Of a stretch of 64,000 nucleotides of DNA, positions 16,631 through 24,930 are shown piece after piece. Below the pieces are notes generated by a model. The model saw nothing but the letters and a program-made list of their open reading frames with translations. It ran no database searches and was not told the origin of the DNA. This stretch comes from Dehalococcoidia bacterium (GTDB taxonomy: Bacteria > Chloroflexota > Dehalococcoidia > E44-bin15): contig JBAZMV010000004.1 of assembly GCA_041649635.1 (NCBI GenBank), positions 181,101 through 245,100 of the forward strand, written 5' to 3'. The translations under genes were made by a program, and so were the position numbers. How positions within the stretch are numbered: position 1 is the first letter of the stretch; each line of letters starts with the position of its first letter.

Positions 16631-18705
16631 CTCTCGTGTCCTGTAAGCGCAAGTGCCAGAGGCCACACCTCGCTGCTGCCATGTGAGCGTAGCAACCATG
16701 CTGCAACAGTCAATGTCCAGCGCGAATCTACCATGTCATCTATGAGTAATACTGGTCCGTTTGGTAGATGTTCTATGGTGATAGCCAAAGACCCATCAAT
16801 ATTGTGTGCCTGCTGTGTACTGTTTGCCATTGTCTTTTGCTCCGGCCGATCAGCCGTTTTTTTTAGTACTGCCTCGAAGGGTAGACTCAAAGCTACAGCT
16901 AGCCGCCGTGCGAATTCTGGTACCAAATCAGGATGTCGAAGAGATGGGATGCTGGTAACCCAGGTAGGCGCGGGTTGTGGATTCCACTCCCGTACCAGAC
17001 TTACACAGGCCTTTACCAATTCATTCGAAAAATGCCCGTCCCTGTACTTCCCCTGTCGTACCAAGTTACCCCACCCAGCGTCTCCCCAGATGCAAAGCAC
17101 CTTGCCGGGCTGTGCCTGAATACCGGCGGCAATTCGTCCACTAAGATTATACTGCGGCATCCCGCCCGCTGGCCATTGCTTGCGTGGCTCAATCGGCAAA
17201 ATAGTTCGGCGAAGAAATGCGACGGCTTCTCGAACTAGTACTGGCTCCGTCGTCGTCGGTAGTGGCGGCAATGATGGTGGGCGGATTGTTCCAAGCTTTC
17301 CATCCAATGCCTGAATTAGAAATTTCATATGTCCCGATTTCAAATTCACGTAGTCTTGGATCTGCCGTTGTTCTTCGTGTCGTAGCTCGGTCAACCGCTC
17401 CGCTCTTTGCCAAAACTCATCACTAAGGTTGGCTGCCGTCAGTTGCCATTTTGTGCCCTGCTTGGCGATAGGGGCGGGAGATTCCAACGAGAGGAGCTGA
17501 ATAGTCTTCTCGATCCGGCCCTTGCTGAGATTGATTCTTGCCATAAGCTCTGGAACCGAAAGACCCCGTGGCGCTGCTTCTAATACTTCTAGCATACTAC
17601 TGACCTCTTCTCTTGTTGGGAAAGCACTATTAATAAAATAGTCGTTGATGTCTGTTTCTTCCTCGCCGCTAAGAAGTACTCCATAAGCTGCGTCTAGTGC
17701 CCGGCCTGCTCGTCCGACCTGTTGGTAATATGCTACCACCGAACCGGGGGTTTGGTAATGGATTACGAAGGCCAGATCTGGCTTGTCGAATCCCATTCCC
17801 AGTGCCATTGTGGCTACTAGTGCTTTCACTCGGTTATCCAGCAAGGCTTGCTCGAGTTCAGCCCGCCTTTCGCCCGTCTCGCTTGTATAGGAGTTCACGT
17901 TCAAGCCACGCGACCGAAGCCATTCTGCTACTTGTACAGCGTCGCGAACTGTAAGGGTATAGATAATTCCGTGGCCTGGAAGGGTAGCCACCTGTGCAGC
18001 CAGCCAAGCCAGACGTTCTGATTGATTTGGCAGGCGTATTGTTTGTAGAACGAGCGATGGCCTATTCAGATCGCCACGCGAAACATACAGATTCGGCCCG
18101 AGCACCGTTCTTAAATCGTCCATCACACGGTTGTTCGCGGTAGCTGTTGTGGCCAGCAGTCGTAGATTCGCAGGCAATGTGCGCACTATTCGCTCCAACA
18201 AGCGATAGTGTGGTCGGAAATCGTGTCCCCAGTCCGAGATGCAATGTGCTTCGTCAATTACAAGCAAGGCGATCTGCCCTGCGATGCCCGCCAGCACTTC
18301 GGTGCGAAAGTGCTCGTTTGCCAACCGCTCAGGCGATATCAGCAAGATGTCAATCTCATTGCGTTGAATTGCTGTCTCGACGTTTGTCCACTCGTCCTGA
18401 TTGTCGGAGTTTATAGTGACCGCTCGTACGCCCATCCGCTCTGCCGCTGCAATCTGGTTGCGCATCAATGCCAGCAACGGCGAAATGAGCAGAGTAGGTC
18501 CTGCTCCCCGTTCGCGCAACAGCTTGGTGGCGATGAAGTAGACAAAACTCTTGCCCCAGCCGGTTTTCTGTACCACTAGCAACCGTGTTTCTCGGCCCTC
18601 CACTACACGGCGGATAGCTTCTTCTTGGCCTTCCCGAAATTCGGCATCAGGGAGACCTGAACCAAGCTTAAGGAGTTTAATGGCTCTGTTTCTTTCAAAT
18701 ATCAC
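16627..18705 (-). CDS. RecQ-like DNA helicase fused to a C-terminal phosphoribosyltransferase domain
   Basis: A 692-residue fusion. Residues ~1-350 are a superfamily-2 RecQ core: TGWGKS (Walker A, ~48-53), VIDEAHCISDWGHDFRPHY (~149-167), TTATA (~186) and QQVGRAGR (motif VI, ~328-335). The Zn-binding cysteines of canonical RecQ are absent after motif VI; a winged-helix-like region (~370-425) follows instead. Residues ~570-692 resemble a ComF-like type I PRTase, with VLLIDDMVDSRWT (~652-664) as the PRPP loop. An arginine stands where most PRTases have glycine. It starts with GTG, has its own promoter and overlaps the DprA-family gene by four bases. Confidence 0.88.
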   Translation of the reverse strand: MIFERNRAIKLLKLGSGLPDAEFREGQEEAIRRVVEGRETRLLVVQKTGWGKSFVYFIATKLLRERGAGPTLLISPLLALMRNQIAAAERMGVRAVTINSDNQDEWTNVETAIQRNEIDILLISPERLANEHFRTEVLAGIAGQIALLVIDEAHCISDWGHDFRPHYRLLERIVRTLPANLRLLATTATANNRVMDDLRTVLGPNLYVSRGDLNRPSLVLQTIRLPNQSERLAWLAAQVATLPGHGIIYTLTVRDAVQVAEWLRSRGLNVNSYTSETGERRAELEQALLDNRVKALVATMALGMGFDKPDLAFVIHYQTPGSVVAYYQQVGRAGRALDAAYGVLLSGEEETDINDYFINSAFPTREEVSSMLEVLEAAPRGLSVPELMARINLSKGRIEKTIQLLSLESPAPIAKQGTKWQLTAANLSDEFWQRAERLTELRHEEQRQIQDYVNLKSGHMKFLIQALDGKLGTIRPPSLPPLPTTTEPVLVREAVAFLRRTILPIEPRKQWPAGGMPQYNLSGRIAAGIQAQPGKVLCIWGDAGWGNLVRQGKYRDGHFSNELVKACVSLVREWNPQPAPTWVTSIPSLRHPDLVPEFARRLAVALSLPFEAVLKKTADRPEQKTMANSTQQAHNIDGSLAITIEHLPNGPVLLIDDMVDSRWTLTVAAWLLRSHGSSEVWPLALALTGHER

Positions 18706-18773
18706 TTACTGTCTCAGTAATACGCTGTGCGGCGTGTATAACGTTGTTTTTGATCTAATACGAGTATGAAAGC

Positions 18774-18802
18774 ATTATATGCCTAGTAGACATTAGAGTC
18801 AA
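18774..18802 (-). promoter_or_regulatory. Sigma-70-like promoter of the RecQ-PRTase/DprA unit
   Basis: On the minus strand TTGACT (18802-18797), a 17-base spacer and TATAAT (18779-18774) precede the helicase start by about 70 bases. The near-consensus boxes suggest substantial constitutive transcription of the two-gene unit. Confidence 0.75.
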
Positions 18803-18864
18803 ATGCCTTGATAAGCAAACGAGTCATAAATATGACTTAAATGGAGACCTAAAACGGAAGATTC

Positions 18865-19275
18865 TTACTTCCCTGCCAGCTGCGCTTTGAGTATGGCCTC
18901 CGCTTTATCGATGTTATCCGGCTTGAAGACCACGGTGGCCTTTGACTCAGCGCCGCGCTCGAAGTAGGCGTAGAAGTATTTGATATTGATACCGGCCGCG
19001 GACAGCGGTTTGATGACGCTGTTGAGGAGCCCGCCGGGGACGTCGGGGATGTTATAGGCCAGCAGTGCGTCGGTGCGCGCCGTGAAGCCAGCCTGCTTGA
19101 GGGAGGTCAGCCCTTTGTCCGCGTCGTCCACTATCATGCGCACTATGCCGAACTCCGCGGTCTCGCTGACGGAGAGGGCTAATATACTGACCTTGTCCTT
19201 TTCCAGGGCTTCGAGGATGGACTGCAGGTGCCCCGGCTGGTTCTCCGCGAATACTGATATCTGCTTTCTTCTCAT
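18865..19275 (-). CDS. Tandem ACT-domain protein
   Basis: A 136-residue protein made of two ACT domains: residues 1-70 (QISVFAENQPGHLQSILEAL...) and 71-136 (AYNIPDVPGGLLNSVIKPLSAAGINIKYFYAY). ACT pairs bind amino acids as allosteric sensors and occur without an enzyme domain in amino-acid catabolic clusters. It is the last gene after iorA, iorB and paaK, so it probably senses the amino acid degraded by that pathway or regulates the ligase. A 263-base region of repeats separates it from paaK, so co-transcription is not certain. Confidence 0.88.
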   Translation of the reverse strand: MRRKQISVFAENQPGHLQSILEALEKDKVSILALSVSETAEFGIVRMIVDDADKGLTSLKQAGFTARTDALLAYNIPDVPGGLLNSVIKPLSAAGINIKYFYAYFERGAESKATVVFKPDNIDKAEAILKAQLAGK

Positions 19276-19318
19276 TTGATTCCTCCACGGGCTTTATTTA
19301 ATTCTGTCATTCTGAACA

Positions 19319-19385
19319 ATAGGGCGAGGGCACCTCGCCCCTACAACGGGATTTAATGTAGGGGCGTATGGCCATACGCCCGTTG
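19319..19385. repeat. Two family B palindromic repeats
   Basis: AGGGCGAGG...CCTCGCCCCTAC (19321-19344) and GTAGGGGCGTATGGCCATAC followed by GCCC (19359-19382) are adjacent members of the GTAGGGGC/GCCCCTAC family. They abut a shortened family A element. Confidence 0.7.
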
Positions 19386-19430
19386 GACACCCCTAAAACC
19401 CCGTCCCCGATTCATCGGGGTACCTCTATT
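19385..19430. repeat. Family A palindromic repeat, short copy
   Basis: GGACACCCCTAAAACCCCG is followed by a hairpin (CCCCGATTCATCGGGG) and TACCTCT. The linkers match the copies at 11.3 and 56.8 kb but the hairpin sequence is replaced, so fold rather than sequence is kept. Confidence 0.7.
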
Positions 19431-19437
19431 TGACCCT

Positions 19438-19535
19438 GTCATTGCGAGGAGTCCTTGTTAAAAATGACGACGCGGCAATCTCATCGTTCTTCTAGCGGAG
19501 TGTAAAAGAGATTGCTTCGCTCCGCTCGCAATGAC
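19438..19535. repeat. MITE-like element with GTCATTGCGAG terminal inverted repeats
   Basis: A 98-base element bounded by GTCATTGCGAG (19438-19448) and its exact reverse complement CTCGCAATGAC (19525-19535). A nested inverted pair GCAATCTC/GAGATTGC lies inside. No coding sequence. It ends three bases before the paaK stop codon. Confidence 0.75.
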
Positions 19536-19538
19536 GAT

Positions 19539-20849
19539 TTATTTTTTAAGCTCACTGCGGTCGAACACGCGCTTGGCCTTGCCCTCGGTGCGGGTGATGG
19601 TGCGCGGCTCCACCAGCTTGATGCGCGGCGATATGTTCAGCACGCTCTCCATCTCGGCGCGCAGCTTCTTCTCCAGCGCCTCCATCTTGCCGACCTCGTC
19701 GGAGAAGACGTCCTCGGAGACCTCTACCCATATCTCGAGCTCGTCGGACTTGAAGCCTTCCTTGCGGTCGACAACGATCATGTATTGCGGCTCGACGCCC
19801 TCGACATCGAGGAGCACGCTCTCTATCTGTGACGGGAATACGTTTATGCCCTTGATTATCAGCATGTCGTCGCTGCGGCCCATGATCCGCGACATCCTCG
19901 CCATCGTCCTTCCGCACTTGCAGGTTTCCGTGTTCAGGCTGACCAGGTCCCTGGTGCGGAAGCGGATAACGGGCTGGGCCTCCTTGGTCAGCGTCGTTAT
20001 CACCAGCTCGCCCATCTGGCCGGGAGGCATGTGCTCCCCCGTCTGCGGGTTGATGACCTCGGCCAGGAAGTGATCTTCCCAAATATGCATGCCGCACTTG
20101 TGCTCGCATTCCACCGATACGCCGGGCCCGATGACCTCGGTCAGGCCGTAGATGTTTATCGCGGAGATGCCCAGTTTCGTCTCGATCTCGTTGCGCAACT
20201 GCTCCGACCAGGGCTCGGCGCCGCACACGCCCAGGCGCAGCTTGGTTTCCTTGAAATCGAAGCCCATCTCCTTTGCCGTTTCATACAGGATTATTGCGTA
20301 AGAAGGAGTGCATGTTATTACGGTGGTTCCCAGGTCTTGTATCATCATCAGCTGTCGCTTGGTGTTTCCGGTACTTGACGGGATCACCATCGCGCCGAGG
20401 CGCTCGCCGCCGTAGTGGAAGCCAAGACCGCCGGTGAACAGGCCGTAGCCGTAGGCGTTCTGCATGACGTCGTCCTTGTGCATGCCGGCGGATGCCAGCG
20501 TGCGGGCCATGACCCCGGCCCACATATCAACGTCGCCCTGGGTATACGGCGCGATTATAGGCTTGCCCGTCGTGCCGCTCGATGAGTGGATGCGCACCAC
20601 CTTTTCCATCGGGACTGCCGTCAGGCCGAAGGGATAGTTATCGCGGAAGTCCAGCTTGCTGGTGAAAGGCAGCTTCGTGATATCGGCCAGCGTCTTAATA
20701 TCGTCGGGCGCTACGCCTTTATCCTTGAAGGCCTTTCGGTAGAACGGAACCTTCTCGTAGACCTCTTTCGCCTTAGTCTTTAGCCGGTCGAGCTGAAGCT
20801 TCTCCATCTCCGACCTTGGCATGGTCTCGATCTTTTCATCGCGCATCAT
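19539..20849 (-). CDS. paaK: Phenylacetate-CoA ligase
   Basis: This AMP-forming ligase activates aryl acetates to CoA esters, or runs in reverse to make ATP from IorAB products. The 436-residue protein starts at the ATG at 20849, which overlaps the iorB stop as ATGA; a longer frame to 20966 lies within iorB. Landmarks: HSSSGTTGKPIIAPYT (P-loop, ~91-106), YGLTEVIGPG (~227), a cysteine-containing insert (ETCKCGR) and the hinge RSDDMLIIKGINVFPSQIE (~326). PaaK homologues next to ior genes are typical of anaerobic aromatic amino acid degradation. Confidence 0.94.
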   Translation of the reverse strand: MMRDEKIETMPRSEMEKLQLDRLKTKAKEVYEKVPFYRKAFKDKGVAPDDIKTLADITKLPFTSKLDFRDNYPFGLTAVPMEKVVRIHSSSGTTGKPIIAPYTQGDVDMWAGVMARTLASAGMHKDDVMQNAYGYGLFTGGLGFHYGGERLGAMVIPSSTGNTKRQLMMIQDLGTTVITCTPSYAIILYETAKEMGFDFKETKLRLGVCGAEPWSEQLRNEIETKLGISAINIYGLTEVIGPGVSVECEHKCGMHIWEDHFLAEVINPQTGEHMPPGQMGELVITTLTKEAQPVIRFRTRDLVSLNTETCKCGRTMARMSRIMGRSDDMLIIKGINVFPSQIESVLLDVEGVEPQYMIVVDRKEGFKSDELEIWVEVSEDVFSDEVGKMEALEKKLRAEMESVLNISPRIKLVEPRTITRTEGKAKRVFDRSELKK

Positions 20850-21460
20850 TGCTTGTGCTCCTTTGCCTGTATAGCAGCTTCGGCCTCCGCTCTGGCCTTG
20901 AGGAAAGCTTCTATACTGGATTTCATGAATTTCTCCGGCAGCCTGCTCTTCATCGTCTCGGTCCATGCCGCGGCGGGCAGTTCAAGGAATGCCGAGAGGA
21001 AGCCGAGCATGGCCATGTTGACCGCGCGGGGGTTATTCACCTCGCCGGCTATCCTGTCGGCAGGCACCAGATAAATATTTTCGCAATATTGCGAAAGGAT
21101 ATTCTTTATCGTATCCCATTTGGGATAGGGTGTGTCGCCGGTGACGGCCGAAACCGGGGTCACGGTCGAATCGGCGACGATGGCGGCTCCCTTAGGGCTG
21201 AGATAGGAGGCCCAGCGCGCCGCCTCGATCTGCTCGAAGGCCAGCAGGTAGTCTACCCCGCCCTTCTTTATCATGGGCGAGTAAACTTTTTTGCCCCAGC
21301 GCACGTGGCTCACCACGCTGCCGCCGCGCTGCGCCATGCCCAGCGAGTCCGTCTTCTTCACATCGTATCCGTTGACCATGCCGATCTCGGCCATACCGTC
21401 GCTGGCAAGTATCACGCCGTAGCCCCCGACGCCTACCATGAGGACATTTATATCTTTCAT
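20846..21460 (-). CDS. iorB: Indolepyruvate ferredoxin oxidoreductase, beta subunit
   Basis: The 204-residue gamma-type (POR_N) subunit of 2-oxoacid:ferredoxin oxidoreductase, working with IorA to convert aryl pyruvates to aryl-acetyl-CoA and reduced ferredoxin. It begins INVLMVGVGGYGVILASDGM (glycine-rich CoA/TPP interface) and carries MAQRGGSVVSHVRWG (~62-76), diagnostic of IorB. It is normal in length and overlaps iorA by four bases and paaK by four bases, so all three are translationally coupled. Confidence 0.95.
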   Translation of the reverse strand: MKDINVLMVGVGGYGVILASDGMAEIGMVNGYDVKKTDSLGMAQRGGSVVSHVRWGKKVYSPMIKKGGVDYLLAFEQIEAARWASYLSPKGAAIVADSTVTPVSAVTGDTPYPKWDTIKNILSQYCENIYLVPADRIAGEVNNPRAVNMAMLGFLSAFLELPAAAWTETMKSRLPEKFMKSSIEAFLKARAEAEAAIQAKEHKQ

Positions 21461-23250
21461 CGCTTAGCCTCCGCGATGGCGTCGTTGGGGCATACCTGGG
21501 TGCAGACGCCGCAGCCGTTGCAGAAGCCGGGGTCGATGCAGGCCAGTCCGTCGGACACCGTTATCGCCGGGCAGCCGAGCTTCAGGCAATCAAGGCAGCC
21601 GCTGCAAACGTCGGAGTCCACCGCGAGCGGCGCGCCCTTCTTTTTCGTCGCCAGCGGGCACGCGCCGCGCACGATTATCACCGACGGAGCGTTATTTGCC
21701 GTGCATCGTTTTATCGTCGTCTCTATGGCCTTCATGTCGAAGGCGTCGACCACGTTGACGTCCTTGATGCCGATTCCCTTCACCAGAGATTCGATATCTA
21801 CCGCCGTCGTCTTTTCTCCCTTGGCGGATATCCCGGTGCCTGGATGTCCCTGATGCCCGGTCATGGCCGTCGTATTGTTATCGAGTATGATCACAGTCGT
21901 CGTTCCCTGGTTATAAACAACGTCGATGAGCCCGGTGATGCCGGAGTGCATGAACGTCGAATCTCCGATCACGGCCACGACCTTGTTCGAGACTCCGGCC
22001 TTCTCCAGCCCCAGCGCCTGCCCGATGCTGGCCCCCATGCATGCGCACGTGTCCAGCGCGGCCAGCGGCGGGTACACGCCCAGCGTGTAGCACCCGATGT
22101 CGCTGGTGACTATGATGTCGTTCCTGGACAGCTCGATCCCCGATCCCTGGGTGCGCACCCCTAGTTGGCGCAAGGCGTACTCGGTGGCCACGTGGGGGCA
22201 GCCGGCGCACAGCTGCGGGCGGCGGGCGGGGAGTTTGACCGGTTGAGGTTCGGCTTTTTCGACGGTAGTCGTCGACTTCAGAATTCCGGCTTTAACAGCA
22301 CCTGCCTCGACAACCTCCGGGTTCAGCTCGCCGATCACGGGTATGAAGCTCTTGCCCTCGACCGCTATGCCGAGCCGGCGCACCTCGTTCTCTATATAAG
22401 GGTCGATCTCCTCGACCACGATTAACTTCTCCACTTCCGCGGCGAACTTCCTGATCAGGTTCACCGGCAGCGGGTATAACGTCGTCAGCTTCAAATGCGA
22501 GGCGTCCTTGAAGACCTCGCGCGCGTACTGATATGCCACCCCGTTCGATATCACGCCGAGCTTCTTGTCGCCCGGTATGATCTCGTTGAAGGGGAACTGC
22601 TCCACGTAGTCCTGCAGTTTGGCGATGCGTTCCTCCATGGCCACGCGCCTGACGCGGGCGTTGGAGGGCACCATGACGAACTTCTCCGGCCAGCGCTTGA
22701 ATGCGGCCTTGTTCAGGTCGGCTTTTCGTTCTCCGGTGACGTCGACGACCGCTTTGCAGTGCGAGATGCGCGTCGTTGAGCGGAACAGCACCGGCGTGTC
22801 GAACTGCTCGCTGATGTCGAAGGCGATACCCATGAGGTCGTAGGCCTCCTGGCTGTTCGTGGGCTCGATCATGGGCACCTTGGCGAAACGCGCGAAGTGG
22901 CGGTTGTCCTGCTCGCCCTGGGAGCTGTGCTCGCCCGGGTCGTCGCAGGAGATGACTACGAGCCCGCCGACGACGCCCGTGGTCGAGGCGGCGAAGAACG
23001 GGTCGGCGGCCACGTTCAAACCGACGTGCTTCATCGATACCAGAGTGCGCACCCCGGCGTAGGATGCCCCCATGCCCACCTCAAGCGCCACCTTCTCGTT
23101 TATAGCCCACTCGGCGTAAACGCCGTCCATCTTGGCTATGTTCTCCAGTATCTCGGTGCTGGGGGTGCCGGGGTAGGCCGTGGCCACCGCCATGCCGGCG
23201 TGGTATGCGCCGAGGGCTATAGCTTCGTTTCCCGATAATAATTGTTTCAT
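21457..23250 (-). CDS. iorA: Indolepyruvate ferredoxin oxidoreductase, alpha subunit
   Basis: A 597-residue catalytic subunit. The N-terminal pyrimidine-binding domain starts LLSGNEAIALGAYHAGM and includes ATAYPGTPSTEIL. The TPP-binding domain has GDSTFMHSGITGLIDVVYNQ (~430) and DNNTTAMTGHQGHPGTG (~455). The C-terminus is a two-cluster ferredoxin domain: CSGCLDCLKLGC (~556) and CNGCGVCTQVCP (~580). All expected domains are present. The gene sits directly downstream of the liv importer, suggesting oxidation of transaminated imported amino acids with ferredoxin as acceptor. Confidence 0.96.
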   Translation of the reverse strand: MKQLLSGNEAIALGAYHAGMAVATAYPGTPSTEILENIAKMDGVYAEWAINEKVALEVGMGASYAGVRTLVSMKHVGLNVAADPFFAASTTGVVGGLVVISCDDPGEHSSQGEQDNRHFARFAKVPMIEPTNSQEAYDLMGIAFDISEQFDTPVLFRSTTRISHCKAVVDVTGERKADLNKAAFKRWPEKFVMVPSNARVRRVAMEERIAKLQDYVEQFPFNEIIPGDKKLGVISNGVAYQYAREVFKDASHLKLTTLYPLPVNLIRKFAAEVEKLIVVEEIDPYIENEVRRLGIAVEGKSFIPVIGELNPEVVEAGAVKAGILKSTTTVEKAEPQPVKLPARRPQLCAGCPHVATEYALRQLGVRTQGSGIELSRNDIIVTSDIGCYTLGVYPPLAALDTCACMGASIGQALGLEKAGVSNKVVAVIGDSTFMHSGITGLIDVVYNQGTTTVIILDNNTTAMTGHQGHPGTGISAKGEKTTAVDIESLVKGIGIKDVNVVDAFDMKAIETTIKRCTANNAPSVIIVRGACPLATKKKGAPLAVDSDVCSGCLDCLKLGCPAITVSDGLACIDPGFCNGCGVCTQVCPNDAIAEAKR

Positions 23251-23295
23251 GTTATATTGCGACCGTTCTATATTGTATCACTTTGATATCAGAAT

Positions 23296-23321
23296 AGGGC
23301 AACCACGGGGGGATTGCCCCT
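23296..23321. repeat. Family B-like palindromic repeat between livF and iorA
   Basis: AGGGCAACC...GGATTGCCCCTAC is an imperfect member of the GTAGGGGC/GCCCCTAC family in the 77-base gap between livF and iorA. Confidence 0.5.
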
Positions 23322-23327
23322 ACAAAT

Positions 23328-24086
23328 TTACGCTACGCTCTTGCCCAGATATGCCTGCCGCACCCTGTCGTTGCCGAGCAATTCCTTGGCAGTCCCCTCG
23401 ATGGTGATAGAGCCCCTCTCCATCACATACCCTCTGTCGGCTATCTTGAGCGCCGCGTTGGCGTCCTGCTCCACGAGCAGTATAGTCAGCCCCTCATCCC
23501 TGAGCCTGACGATCAGCTTGAGTATATCGCGCACCAGATTCGGGGCAAGGCCGAGGGACGGCTCATCGAGAATTATCATCCTGGGCGACGACATCAGGGC
23601 GCGGCCGATGGCCAGCATCTGCTGTTCGCCGCCGCTCAGGCTCCCCGCCTTCTGCTTGAGGCGTTCTTTGAGTATGGGAAACATCTTGTACACCGATTCC
23701 AGATTATCCTGGACCTCCTGACGCCGCATGAACCACCCGACGTACCCCAGGTTGCCGAAGCGCCTCCTCGAGCATTGCACGTAAGCGCCCATGGTCAGGT
23801 TATCCTTTACGGACATGGCGCTGAAGATGTGCCGGCCCTCGGGAATATATGCCAGGCCGAGATTCACTATTTTGTGGGAAGGCATCCGGGATATCTTTTT
23901 TTCGTCGAGCCGTATATCGCCGCTTTTGAGCGGAACGACGCCGGATATTGCGTTCAAGAGGCTGGTCTTGCCCGCGCCGTTGGACCCGATTATGGTCACG
24001 ATCTCGCCGTCATGCACCGTCAGAGAAACCTCTCGGACCGCGGTGACCTGCCCATAGGCGACCGATGCGTTGTCAATCCTCAGCAT
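23328..24086 (-). CDS. livF: Branched-chain amino acid ABC transporter ATPase LivF
   Basis: A 252-residue ATPase of a HAAT-type importer. Walker A GSNGAGKTS (~34), Q-loop region, signature LSGGEQQ (~153), Walker B MIILDEPSLGL (~172) and the switch-region LLVEQD are intact. The order livJ-livH-livM-livG-livF is the standard operon, and the start overlaps livG by 14 bases. Confidence 0.95.
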   Translation of the reverse strand: MLRIDNASVAYGQVTAVREVSLTVHDGEIVTIIGSNGAGKTSLLNAISGVVPLKSGDIRLDEKKISRMPSHKIVNLGLAYIPEGRHIFSAMSVKDNLTMGAYVQCSRRRFGNLGYVGWFMRRQEVQDNLESVYKMFPILKERLKQKAGSLSGGEQQMLAIGRALMSSPRMIILDEPSLGLAPNLVRDILKLIVRLRDEGLTILLVEQDANAALKIADRGYVMERGSITIEGTAKELLGNDRVRQAYLGKSVA

Positions 24087-24930
24087 CGTCAGTCTCCTCG
24101 CCGAGATAGGCGGCGATCACCTTTTTATCCTTCTGCACCTGGGCTGCGGTGCCCTCGGCTATCTTCATGCCGCTGTCCAGCACGATAATCCATTCCGCTA
24201 TGCCCATGACAAGCGGCATATCGTGTTCCACCAGCACCACCGTTATTCCCATATCTCGAATACGCCTGATGAGTTCGCTAAGCTCACGTTTCTCCAACGC
24301 GTTGAGTCCGGCGCCGGGCTCGTCCAGCAGTATCAGCTTCGGTTCAGTGGCCAGCGCCCGGGCTATGGCCAGCAGCTTCTGCTGGCCCAGCGGCAGGCTC
24401 AAGGACTTTTGATCGGCGTGTTTCCCCAATCCCACCATATTGAGGTATTTCATGGCGTTGAGGTTGATCATCTCTTCTTCATGACGGGCTTTCGGCAGCC
24501 GCAGCGCCGCGGCGAAGAACCCGTACTTGCTGCGGGGGTGTTGTCCGGTCATTATGTTTTCCAGCACGGTCATATTGCCGAAGAGGTTGACGTGCTGGAA
24601 GGTGCGCGCGATGCCCAGCGCCGTTCTTTTATGTGCCGGGGCGTGGTGATGCAGCCTATTCTTGAAGAGCTTGTGCTGTTTCATCTGCGGCGGGACGGCT
24701 TTTGCGTACCAGGGGGCGTATCTTAGCGAATTGCCGTTGAATATAATATCGCCAGACGTCGGGCGGTATACGCCGGCGATAAGATTAAATAGTGAGGTTT
24801 TCCCCGCGCCGTTGGGGCCTATTATCGCGGTTATCCTGCCCGTCTCTATCGCGATATCGACATTATCGACGGCGACCAAGCCTCCGAAGGCCTTGATCAG
24901 GTTTTTGGTCTCAAGTATCGGCCCGCTCAT
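24073..24930 (-). CDS. livG: Branched-chain amino acid ABC transporter ATPase LivG
   Basis: A 285-residue ATPase, the larger LivG type. The start is the ATG at 24930, which overlaps the livM stop as ATGA; an upstream in-frame ATG at 24948 is inside livM. Walker A GPNGAGKTSLFN, LGIARTFQHVNLF, signature LSLPLGQQKLLAIARAL (a variant in which LSGGQ becomes LPLGQ) and Walker B LILLDEPGAGLN are seen. The C-terminal LivG extension (LDSGMKIAEGTAAQVQKD) is present. Confidence 0.95.
   Translation of the reverse strand: MSGPILETKNLIKAFGGLVAVDNVDIAIETGRITAIIGPNGAGKTSLFNLIAGVYRPTSGDIIFNGNSLRYAPWYAKAVPPQMKQHKLFKNRLHHHAPAHKRTALGIARTFQHVNLFGNMTVLENIMTGQHPRSKYGFFAAALRLPKARHEEEMINLNAMKYLNMVGLGKHADQKSLSLPLGQQKLLAIARALATEPKLILLDEPGAGLNALEKRELSELIRRIRDMGITVVLVEHDMPLVMGIAEWIIVLDSGMKIAEGTAAQVQKDKKVIAAYLGEETDDAED

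Noticed and set aside
18706..18864. tRNA or other RNA gene beside the RecQ-PRTase unit
   Set aside because: No cloverleaf arms or TTCGANNC motif; the region is explained by a promoter and 5' leader.
20816..21853. Long plus-strand frame (345 codons) over iorB/iorA
   Set aside because: Antisense to two unmistakable Ior subunits that overlap each other; composition is non-protein-like.
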